Shown: positions 7,669 to 13,777 of the stretch, in pieces
Layout of the letters: the number at the start of each line of letters is the position of its first letter
How positions within the stretch are numbered: position 1 is the first letter of the stretch
Assembly: GCA_964479445.1 (NCBI GenBank)
Contig: CAYZMH010000073.1
Coordinates: 1-17,277, forward strand
Direction: 5' to 3'
Source: CAYZMH01 sp964479445
Lineage (GTDB): Bacteria; Bacteroidota; Bacteroidia; Bacteroidales; GCA-2748055
DNA length: 17,277 nt
Translations under genes and position numbers: made by a program
The notes under the pieces: model-generated
Told to the model about the DNA's origin: nothing
Database searches by the model: none
Seen by the model: only the letters and a program-made list of their open reading frames with translations

Positions 7669-7700
7669 TTTGGAATGAATCTGAATATTTACTTCTTTTG
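7669..7700 (+). promoter_or_regulatory. Promoter of metK leader transcript
   Basis: TTTG (7669-7672) is separated by exactly 20 bases from TTctTTTG (7693-7700), matching the Bacteroidota -33/-7 promoter with one mismatch in the -7 box. The predicted transcription start, about 7706-7708, falls just before the riboswitch candidate, which supports both calls. Confidence 0.6.
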
Positions 7701-7710
7701 TGTGTCAATT

Positions 7711-7765
7711 TTGTGGAAAGATTTGTCTGATTGCAACCACCTGAAAAAAATGCTAAAGCAGTGCT
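7711..7765 (+). ncRNA. SAM-II (SAM_alpha/metA-type) riboswitch aptamer in metK leader
   Basis: The layout matches the SAM-II H-type pseudoknot. P1 is GTGG (7713-7716) paired with CCAC (7737-7740). The conserved loop holds GATTT (7720-7724) and TTGCAA (7731-7736). After P1 come an A-rich linker and the conserved GCTAAAGC (7752-7759). CTG (7727-7729) can pair with CAG (7759-7761) as the second, pseudoknot helix. SAM-II RNAs bind S-adenosylmethionine and repress downstream methionine/SAM genes; metK, the SAM synthetase, starts 55 bases further on. One deviation is three A's between P1 and GATTT, where the structures I recall have about one base. A SAM-II call is favoured by gene context, motif order and promoter position; a covariance-model search was not possible here. 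Confidence 0.78.
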
Positions 7766-7767
7766 TT
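7755..7767 (+). promoter_or_regulatory. Possible alternative (anti-aptamer) hairpin
   Basis: AAAGC (7755-7759), loop AGT, GCTTT (7763-7767). The 5' arm is the conserved 3' end of the SAM-II candidate, so this hairpin and the SAM-bound pseudoknot exclude each other. A second GCTTT lies at 7789-7793. It could form part of the expression platform; no T-tract follows, so control of translation is more likely than termination. Confidence 0.35.
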
Positions 7768-7819
7768 CTCCCTGATTTCAATCACCTGCTTTCCACCGTA
7801 ACATTTAAACGTACAACAC

Positions 7820-9076
7820 ATGTCCTATTTGTTTACCTCTGAATCGGTGTCGGAAGGACACCCTGATAAAATTGCCGATCAGATCTCCGACGCCCTGGTG
7901 GATGAATTCCTCGCCTTTGATGCCAATTCCAAGGTTGCCTGCGAAACGCTGGTAACGACCGGACAGGTAGTGCTGGCCGGGGAGGTTCACACCGATACTT
8001 ACATCGATGTGCAAAAGGTGGCCCGCGATGTGATCTGCAACATTGGATATACAAAAAGCGCCTACCAGTTTGAATGCAACAGTTGCGGGATCATGACCAT
8101 CATCCATGAGCAATCGCCCGATATCAACCGCGGGGTGGAGCGGGAAGACCCCATGATGCAGGGAGCCGGCGACCAGGGGATGATGTTTGGTTACGCCAGT
8201 AACGAAACCGACAACTACATGCCGCTGGCCCTTGACCTGGCCCATCGCCTGTTGCAGGAGCTGGCTGAGATCCGCCGGGAAGGAAAAGAGATGACCTACC
8301 TCCGACCCGATTCCAAGTCGCAGGTCACCATCGAATACAACGACGATGATACGCCTCTCAGGGTACATACCATCGTCATTTCCACCCAGCACGACGATTT
8401 CGACCAGGACGATGAAAGGATGCTGAATAAGATAAAGGAGGATGTGCAGAACATCCTGGTACCGCGCGTCCGGAAACAGCTTCCCGAACGGGTGAAGAAA
8501 CTGATCGACGATCAGTACATCCTCCATGTCAATCCCACCGGCAAATTCGTAATCGGGGGTCCGCACGGCGATACCGGTCTGACCGGCCGGAAGATCATCG
8601 TGGATACCTACGGGGGCAAGGGAGCCCACGGCGGGGGCGCCTTTTCGGGGAAAGACCCCTCGAAGGTGGACCGCTCTGCCGCCTATGCCTCCCGTTATAT
8701 TGCCAAAAACCTGGTGGCCGCTGGGGTATCCGATGAGATCCTGGTACAACTCTCCTACGCCATCGGTGTGGTGGAACCCATCGGGGTATACGTTTACAGC
8801 TACGGGAAATCGAATGTGGACATGACCGACGGGGAGATCGCCTCGGTGATCAGGGAGCTGTTCGACCTTCGTCCGGCTGCCATCGAAAGAGACCTCAGGC
8901 TGCGCAATCCCATCTACCGGGAGACGGCTGCATACGGACACATGGGGAGGGATCCGCGCACCGTCACCAAGCGGTTCGAATCCCAGTACTGGGAACCCAA
9001 GGAGATCGAGGTGGAACTTTTCACCTGGGAAAAACTGGACAGGGTAGACGCAATTAAAACCCGGTTCGGATTATAA
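7820..9076 (+). CDS. metK: S-adenosylmethionine synthetase (methionine adenosyltransferase)
   Basis: This 418-residue enzyme makes S-adenosylmethionine from ATP and methionine in the cytosol. Family motifs are present in order: FTSESVSEGHPDKIADQISDA at the N-terminus (ATP and metal binding), GAGDQGMMFGYA near 115-126, the loop GGPHGDTGLTGRKIIVDTYGG and GAHGGGAFSGKDPSKVDRSAAY (phosphate and K+ binding), and a C-terminal RDPRTVTKRFESQYWEPKEIEVELFTWEKLD. Length fits the Bacteroidota form. The leader carries a promoter and a SAM-II-type riboswitch, implying feedback by its product. Directly after its stop is a diverged second copy of its last 20 codons (9081-9143), an unusual scar. Confidence 0.98.
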   Translation: MSYLFTSESVSEGHPDKIADQISDALVDEFLAFDANSKVACETLVTTGQVVLAGEVHTDTYIDVQKVARDVICNIGYTKSAYQFECNSCGIMTIIHEQSPDINRGVEREDPMMQGAGDQGMMFGYASNETDNYMPLALDLAHRLLQELAEIRREGKEMTYLRPDSKSQVTIEYNDDDTPLRVHTIVISTQHDDFDQDDERMLNKIKEDVQNILVPRVRKQLPERVKKLIDDQYILHVNPTGKFVIGGPHGDTGLTGRKIIVDTYGGKGAHGGGAFSGKDPSKVDRSAAYASRYIAKNLVAAGVSDEILVQLSYAIGVVEPIGVYVYSYGKSNVDMTDGEIASVIRELFDLRPAAIERDLRLRNPIYRETAAYGHMGRDPRTVTKRFESQYWEPKEIEVELFTWEKLDRVDAIKTRFGL

Positions 9077-9080
9077 AGGG

Positions 9081-9143
9081 GAACTCTTCACATGGCAAAA
9101 ACTCGACAGGGTAGACGCAATTAAAACCCGGTTCGGGTTATAA
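9081..9143 (+). pseudogene. Diverged remnant of a metK 3' end
   Basis: Bases 9081-9143 repeat metK 9014-9076 at a 67-bp offset and encode ELFTWQKLDRVDAIKTRFGL plus stop, against ELFTWEKLDRVDAIKTRFGL in metK. Five of 63 bases differ: four are silent third-position changes and one changes Glu to Gln. The offset puts the remnant in another frame, with no start codon of its own. The silent bias suggests that this piece diverged while part of a working metK. The copy also makes AACCCG-GTT-CGGGTT (9125-9139) a perfect 6-bp hairpin, which could help end transcription, though no T-run follows. Confidence 0.85.
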
Positions 9144-9197
9144 AGAAGAATCGCGGACTCCACCCCCGCCCGTCATAACATACCGGGTACACCCCCA

Positions 9198-9230
9198 TTT
9201 CCACTCTCCGGAAATTCTTCGTATTTTTGC
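9198..9230 (+). promoter_or_regulatory. Promoter of ribE
   Basis: TAttTTTGC (9222-9230) matches the Bacteroidota -7 consensus exactly. TTTC (9198-9201), 20 bases upstream, is a one-mismatch -33 box. Predicted transcription start near 9236 leaves a leader of about 16 nt. No FMN riboswitch is present in this short space. Confidence 0.65.
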
Positions 9231-9251
9231 GGCAAACGAAAAATCATACCT

Positions 9252-9854
9252 ATGTTTTCAGGAATTGTTGAAGAGGCCGCCAAGGTCGTAAGACTGGATA
9301 AAGAGAAGGGAAACCTCCATATTACGATGCGCTGCTCATTCACAGATGAGCTGAAGATCGACCAGAGCATCTCCCACAACGGGGTGTGCCTCACCGTGGT
9401 GGATATCCAGGAAGATACCTATACGGTAACGGCGGTTAAAGAGACCCTGGACAAGACCAACCTGGGGCTGCTGGATATTGGTGACCGGGTGAACCTGGAG
9501 CGGAGTGCGAAGGTGGACGGACGGCTGGACGGACACATGGTGCAGGGGCACGTGGATCTTACGGCCGTGTGCACCCAAGTGACCGAGGCCGACGGAAGCT
9601 GGTACTATACCTTTGAATACGAACCCACCAGTGATGAGCACATCACCGTGGAGAAGGGATCAGTCTCTGTGAACGGGGTCAGCCTTACCGTGGTGAACTC
9701 ACGGGATAATACCTTCCAGGTGGCGATCATTCCTTTTACCTGGGAGATCACCAACTTTCACGAGTTCAAAAAGGGAACCGTGGTCAACATCGAGTTTGAT
9801 ATCCTTGGCAAATACATCGCCAAGATCGTCAGGCAGCAGCTTGGCAAAGAGTAA
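9252..9854 (+). CDS. ribE: Riboflavin synthase (alpha subunit)
   Basis: A 200-residue enzyme that dismutates two molecules of 6,7-dimethyl-8-ribityllumazine into riboflavin and the pyrimidinedione precursor, the last step of riboflavin synthesis. It starts with the conserved MFSGIVEE and has two lumazine-binding barrel repeats. The first covers about 1-95 (SISHNGVCLTVVDI, then DRVNLERSAKVDGRLDGHMVQGHVD). The second covers about 97-190 (VEKGSVSVNGVSLTVVNS, then FQVAIIPFTWEITNFHEFKKGTVVNIEFDILGKY). Length is normal. No other riboflavin genes lie nearby; it has its own promoter and converges with gpmI 77 bp downstream. Confidence 0.97.
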   Translation: MFSGIVEEAAKVVRLDKEKGNLHITMRCSFTDELKIDQSISHNGVCLTVVDIQEDTYTVTAVKETLDKTNLGLLDIGDRVNLERSAKVDGRLDGHMVQGHVDLTAVCTQVTEADGSWYYTFEYEPTSDEHITVEKGSVSVNGVSLTVVNSRDNTFQVAIIPFTWEITNFHEFKKGTVVNIEFDILGKYIAKIVRQQLGKE

Positions 9855-9931
9855 TCAGCCGCGCCGGTGCCGGTGACTGGTATATGCAGGGTTTCAACCG
9901 GTCCTGTGGAAAACGGGCGGAGCCTCAGCCA

Positions 9932-11455
9932 CTATACCAGCGACTTGCCGGTCATCTCCTCCGGCCGGTCCACCCCCATGATCTTCAGCAGGGTCGGGGC
10001 CACATCGGCCAGGATCCCCTCACTGATGGATGTGTAATCGTCGGTTACCAGCACACAGGGAACCGGGTTCAGGGAGTGTGCGGTATTGGGTGATCCGTCA
10101 GGGTTCACCGCGTTATCGGCATTGCCGTGGTCGGCAATGATCAGCACATCATACCCATTATTGCGGGCAGTCTCCACCACCCTGCCGGCACATTCATCCA
10201 CTGCCGCGATCGCTTTTTTAATCGCTTCATACACCCCGGTATGTCCAACCATATCGCCGTTGGCGAAATTGAGGCAGATAAAGTCGTGTTTACCCGTGTT
10301 CATATCCTCCACGATCCGGTCTGTCACCTCGTAAGCGCTCATTTCGGGTTGCAGGTCGTAGGTAGGCACCTTGGGTGAAGGCACCAGGATACGGTCTTCA
10401 TTCTCAAATTCCTCTTCCCGGCCCCCGGAGAAGAAGAAGGTAACGTGGGCGTATTTTTCTGTTTCAGCGATCCGCAACTGGTTCAGTCCGGCCCCGGCAA
10501 GCACCTCTCCCATGGTATTGCGCACATTATCCTTTTCAAAGATCACGTGCAACCCCTTGAAAGTCGCATCGTAGGGAGTCATGGTGCAGTAATGCAGCGG
10601 AATGGTCTTCATTCCGTGCTCCGGCATATCTTCCTGGGTAAGTGCTATGGTGATCTCCTTTGCACGATCGTTCCGGAAATTGAAAAAGATCACCACATCG
10701 TCTTCCCGGATGGACCCCACCGGCTTCTGATTGTCATCCACCACGACGATCGGTTTCATAAACTCGTCGGTGACCCCGTCATCATATGATTCCTGGATAG
10801 CCTGCAGTACGTCGGTTGTTTTCCGACCCTTTCCTTCCACAAGCAGGTCATATGCCTCCTTGATCCGTTCCCACCGCTTATCGCGGTCCATGGCGTAATA
10901 CCGTCCCACGAAAGAGGCTACCTGTCCGTTGGATTGTTCCAGGTGCTCCAGCAGGTTCTTCATATATCCTTTCCCGCTCTGCGGATCGGTATCCCGTCCG
11001 TCCCCGAAACCATGAATAAAGACATCTTCGATACCATAGTCCTTAGTCATATCGCACAACTTGTAGAGGTGCTTATCCAGGGAGTGCACCCCCCCGTCGG
11101 AGAGGAGTCCCATGAAGTGAACCTGTTTCTTGTTGTCACGGGCATAGCTGAGAGCATCCACCAACGCCTTGTTTTCGGTGATGGAGTTGTCTTTGATGGC
11201 CAGGTTGATCTTCACCAGGTCCTGGTAAACGATCCGGCCGGCCCCGATATTGAGGTGTCCCACCTCGGAATTCCCCATCTGTCCTTCGGGCAATCCCACA
11301 TTCTCACCGGAGGCGTATAGTTTGGAACTCGGGTGTTTTTCCGTAAGTTGATCCATATTCGGGGTCGGAACCTGGCTGATCACGTCTGATTCACTGTTAT
11401 TTCCCAGTCCCCACCCGTCGAGGATCATCAATAAAGTCTTTTTATTTTCGCTCAT
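9932..11455 (-). CDS. gpmI: 2,3-bisphosphoglycerate-independent phosphoglycerate mutase
   Basis: A 507-residue, manganese-dependent glycolytic enzyme interconverting 3- and 2-phosphoglycerate. It belongs to the alkaline-phosphatase fold: LLMILDGWGLG (metal ligand Asp13), QMGNSEVGHLNIGAGR with the catalytic Ser63 that carries the phosphate, GDGRDTDPQSG, GRYYAMDRDKRWER, and later metal-binding stretches FANGDMVGHTG and IADHGNADN. Length is typical for iPGM and there is no sign of truncation. It has its own minus-strand promoter-like box at 11541-11534 and shares the upstream space with the divergent DUF1080-PHP gene. A long shadow frame on the opposite strand is not coding. Confidence 0.98.
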   Translation of the reverse strand: MSENKKTLLMILDGWGLGNNSESDVISQVPTPNMDQLTEKHPSSKLYASGENVGLPEGQMGNSEVGHLNIGAGRIVYQDLVKINLAIKDNSITENKALVDALSYARDNKKQVHFMGLLSDGGVHSLDKHLYKLCDMTKDYGIEDVFIHGFGDGRDTDPQSGKGYMKNLLEHLEQSNGQVASFVGRYYAMDRDKRWERIKEAYDLLVEGKGRKTTDVLQAIQESYDDGVTDEFMKPIVVVDDNQKPVGSIREDDVVIFFNFRNDRAKEITIALTQEDMPEHGMKTIPLHYCTMTPYDATFKGLHVIFEKDNVRNTMGEVLAGAGLNQLRIAETEKYAHVTFFFSGGREEEFENEDRILVPSPKVPTYDLQPEMSAYEVTDRIVEDMNTGKHDFICLNFANGDMVGHTGVYEAIKKAIAAVDECAGRVVETARNNGYDVLIIADHGNADNAVNPDGSPNTAHSLNPVPCVLVTDDYTSISEGILADVAPTLLKIMGVDRPEEMTGKSLV

Positions 11456-11533
11456 ATCTATTTGATTTTCTTGTCTTTTACAACTCTAACATAATGGCCG
11501 GCAAAATGTTTGTATGCCATCCCCGGAAGGGCA

Positions 11534-11541
11534 CAAATTTA
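11534..11541 (-). promoter_or_regulatory. Bacteroidota -7 promoter box for gpmI
   Basis: On the minus strand the bases read TAaaTTTG, a full match to TAnnTTTG. The implied leader is about 73 nt. No clear TTTG is present at the -33 distance, so confidence is moderate. Confidence 0.5.
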
Positions 11542-11601
11542 ACGTTAATTCTTGAAACAACCACGCCGGCATAAATTCCACCGGTCACATTCCATTTTTA
11601 T

Positions 11602-11610
11602 TATCTTTAC
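11602..11610 (+). promoter_or_regulatory. Probable -7 box for the DUF1080-PHP gene
   Basis: TAtcTTTAC matches the Bacteroidota -7 element with G replaced by A, 15 bases before the ATG. It would give a leader of only about 9 nt. The -33 region is weak. Confidence 0.4.
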
Positions 11611-11625
11611 CCCAAACCCTTTCCC

Positions 11626-13014
11626 ATGAAACAATTAACCCTTGCTGCGTTTGTTATCCTGCTGGCTGTGAGTTGTACCCAGCAAAAAAATTACCGTCTC
11701 ACCGGTGAATCGGCCCGCTGGACCGATCCGGATATGATCCATCTTTCGGGTGACAGCCTGCTGATGGAAGGTGAATTCAAGCAGGTCTTTTTCAGGCCCG
11801 GACTGTTTGACAGCTTTGAGAATTTTGTGTTGACTGCTCATATCGGAACCATGCGGGGAGCCAATGGCGGAATTGTATTTCACACCAGCCGCCGGAATCC
11901 GGATAAGGGCTACGAAGTGCGCATCAACAACTCACCTGTGGGAGACTGGGACCAGCTGCTCAAGACAGGCAGTCTCTCTTCCATCCGGAACGTCTATTAC
12001 ACCATGATGGAAGAGGAGGCCTGGTTTGACCTGGAGATCAGGGTCGTTGAAAACCAGGTACGGATCCGGATAAACGGACAGCCGGTGGTAAACTATACCG
12101 AACCGGTTATGCCTTTCCGTACAACGGAACTGGAGCAACGCAAGCTGGGCAGCGGCACCTTTGCCGTCCGGTCCCATGCAGGAAATACCGGGTTTGTCAT
12201 CACCGATATGCAGGTAACCAAACTTCCCGGGGAAGCAAAAAAGGAGGTGGAAGATCCCGACTTCACCAGGCAGATCACCCAGTTGCACACCCGGAAGTTC
12301 CCCGTGGTGGATTACCACGTCCATATCAAGGGGGATCTTACCATGGAAGAGGCGCTGGAGCAATCGGCCAGGCTGGGGATCAATTACGGGATTGCAGCAA
12401 ATTGCGGACTCAAATTTCCCATTCAGAACGATACCGAACTGCAGGAGTACCTGGAGTCGATTCACAGACTCCCCATTTTCAAGGCGATGCAGGCCGAGGG
12501 AAGGGAATGGACCGACATGTTCTCCCCCGAATTGGTCAACCGGTTTGACTATGCGTTCACCGATGCCATGACCTGGACCAATGACCGGGGAACAAGGATG
12601 CGGCTGTGGATCCCGGAGGAGACCGATGTGGGCGACCCAGGAGATTTCATGGACCAGCTGGTGGCACAGATCGAAAAGATCGTCACCGAACCCATCGCCA
12701 TCTACGTGAACCCCACCTACCTGCCGGCAGAACTCCAGGACCGGTATGAAGAGCTATGGACCGAAGAACGGATCGACCGGGTGGTGGCCGCCCTCAGGGA
12801 CAATAACGTTGCACTGGAAATTAATAACAGGTACCAACTCCCTGGTCCGCGATTTATAGTAAAAGCCAAAGCCGCCGGCGTAAAATTCGCAATGGGCACC
12901 AACAACACCGGTGCACCCGATCTCGGCCGTCTTGACTGGGCCATCGAACAGGTGGAAACCTTCAACCTCCAGCCCTCCGACATGTACCTGCCGGAAAAAC
13001 GACCCATGGAATAG
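11626..13014 (+). CDS. Lipoprotein with DUF1080 (3-keto-disaccharide hydrolase-like) and PHP-like domains
   Basis: A 462-residue lipoprotein: the signal MKQLTLAAFVILLAVSC ends in a lipobox (LAVSC), with Cys17 the predicted lipid anchor. Residues about 25-200 resemble DUF1080, a concanavalin-like fold found in 3-keto-glycoside-cleaving enzymes (FENFVLTAHIGTMRGANGGIVFHTS, KGYEVRINNS, WFDLEIRVVENQVRIRINGQPVVNY). Residues about 220-462 resemble a PHP/metal-dependent hydrolase: FPVVDYHVHIKGDLTMEEALEQSARLGINYGIA has the HxH metal motif, and NVALEINNRY supplies the usual Glu. The late motif normally GSDAH reads MGTNNTGAPDLG, lacking Asp and His, so metal binding may be altered. Both domains point to carbohydrate processing at the cell surface or periplasm; substrate unknown. 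Confidence 0.85.
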   Translation: MKQLTLAAFVILLAVSCTQQKNYRLTGESARWTDPDMIHLSGDSLLMEGEFKQVFFRPGLFDSFENFVLTAHIGTMRGANGGIVFHTSRRNPDKGYEVRINNSPVGDWDQLLKTGSLSSIRNVYYTMMEEEAWFDLEIRVVENQVRIRINGQPVVNYTEPVMPFRTTELEQRKLGSGTFAVRSHAGNTGFVITDMQVTKLPGEAKKEVEDPDFTRQITQLHTRKFPVVDYHVHIKGDLTMEEALEQSARLGINYGIAANCGLKFPIQNDTELQEYLESIHRLPIFKAMQAEGREWTDMFSPELVNRFDYAFTDAMTWTNDRGTRMRLWIPEETDVGDPGDFMDQLVAQIEKIVTEPIAIYVNPTYLPAELQDRYEELWTEERIDRVVAALRDNNVALEINNRYQLPGPRFIVKAKAAGVKFAMGTNNTGAPDLGRLDWAIEQVETFNLQPSDMYLPEKRPME

Positions 13015-13383
13015 CGGCCAGGCTTTATCCCGACAACACATACATCCTGTCATGATCCATACCATGGAAAGGATTTTTATGATGGTTTTAATTGGAAAAT
13101 AAGCGTATGGATGCGATTACGGGGCACGGTTCTACCATCCCTTGTCAGTCAATTTGATTTAGGTGCGTTTACCTCCTTCTGAATAACCCCGCAAAAATTA
13201 GTCAGCCAACCTGCCGGCACTCCCGCGCTACCCCCGGCAGAAAGAGCTGCATGATTCCACCCGTCACGCTGTCCCGTTCAGGTAAGAAAAAATATTATGC
13301 TACTTTTGCGGAAAGGTTGGATAAACAACATCCCTGTTCCTGTTAACAGTTTCGTTCGTTCAGTATACTAAAAACAGCAGACT
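13015..13383. other. Gene-free stretch with an inverted repeat and a promoter
   Basis: No convincing gene is present in these 369 bases. They contain a perfect 7-bp inverted repeat, CTGCCGG (13211-13217) and CCGGCAG (13234-13240) with a 16-base loop, lacking a T-run; it may be a weak terminator-like structure or protein site. The promoter of the following gene lies at 13301-13309. I recognise no known RNA family. Confidence 0.6.
13301..13309 (+). promoter_or_regulatory. -7 promoter box for the small membrane protein gene
   Basis: TActTTTGC matches the Bacteroidota extended -7 consensus exactly. TTCA (13277-13280), 20 bases upstream, is a poor -33 box. The predicted leader is about 69 nt. It may also serve the YyaL-type gene downstream. 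Confidence 0.6.
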
Positions 13384-13719
13384 ATGGAACCACTCAAATC
13401 CCTTATCCCGTTCGCCAAATGGCTGCTTCGCATTACTGCGGCACTGGTCATCTATTCGCTCTACTTCGATACTGCCACACAATTCAGCTTCAATTCCGCG
13501 GAATATTTCATTGCGCTGGTGGCGGTCATCTTTGCCGTGCTGCTGCTGGTAGGGGGATTTATCAGGAAACCATCGATGACAGTGACATCCGGACTCATCA
13601 TTTTCCTGGTGTCTTTGATCATGCTGTTCCTCGACGGGGCCGACCTGGACAGCATCATTACCCATTCGCCAACCCTGGCTGTCGGATTCTATTTCATGGC
13701 ACGCGGTAACCGCGGCTGA
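13384..13719 (+). CDS. Small multi-pass membrane protein of unknown function
   Basis: A 111-residue protein I do not recognise. Hydrophobic segments lie at about 13-28, 40-59, 67-84 and 94-106, so it is a likely inner-membrane protein with three or four spans. Between spans are short polar stretches (YFDTATQFSFNSAE, IRKPSMT, LDGADLDSIITHS), with a basic tail ARGNRG. No enzyme motif is seen. Reality as a gene rests on the clean hydrophobic pattern, a perfect -7 box upstream, and the 58-bp distance to the next gene on the same strand, which suggests an operon with the YyaL-type gene. Confidence 0.75.
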   Translation: MEPLKSLIPFAKWLLRITAALVIYSLYFDTATQFSFNSAEYFIALVAVIFAVLLLVGGFIRKPSMTVTSGLIIFLVSLIMLFLDGADLDSIITHSPTLAVGFYFMARGNRG

Positions 13720-13777
13720 TCCCGAAAACAATTGTCCGGATAAGCTGTTTAAACTGGTAACCAAACCGGTTCAACCT

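Noticed and set aside
7805..8941. 378-codon minus-strand open frame opposite metK
   Set aside because: Shadow of metK on the opposite strand; metK has full family homology and the shadow has no recognisable motif.
9145..9251. FMN riboswitch upstream of ribE
   Set aside because: Only about 100 bases are available and none of the conserved FMN aptamer stretches appear; the promoter predicts a leader of about 16 nt.
9877..9940. CTGGTATA / TATACCAG inverted repeat between the convergent ribE and gpmI genes
   Set aside because: The arms are 48 bases apart, one lies in the gpmI stop region, and no T-run is present; an 8-bp match at this distance can occur by chance.
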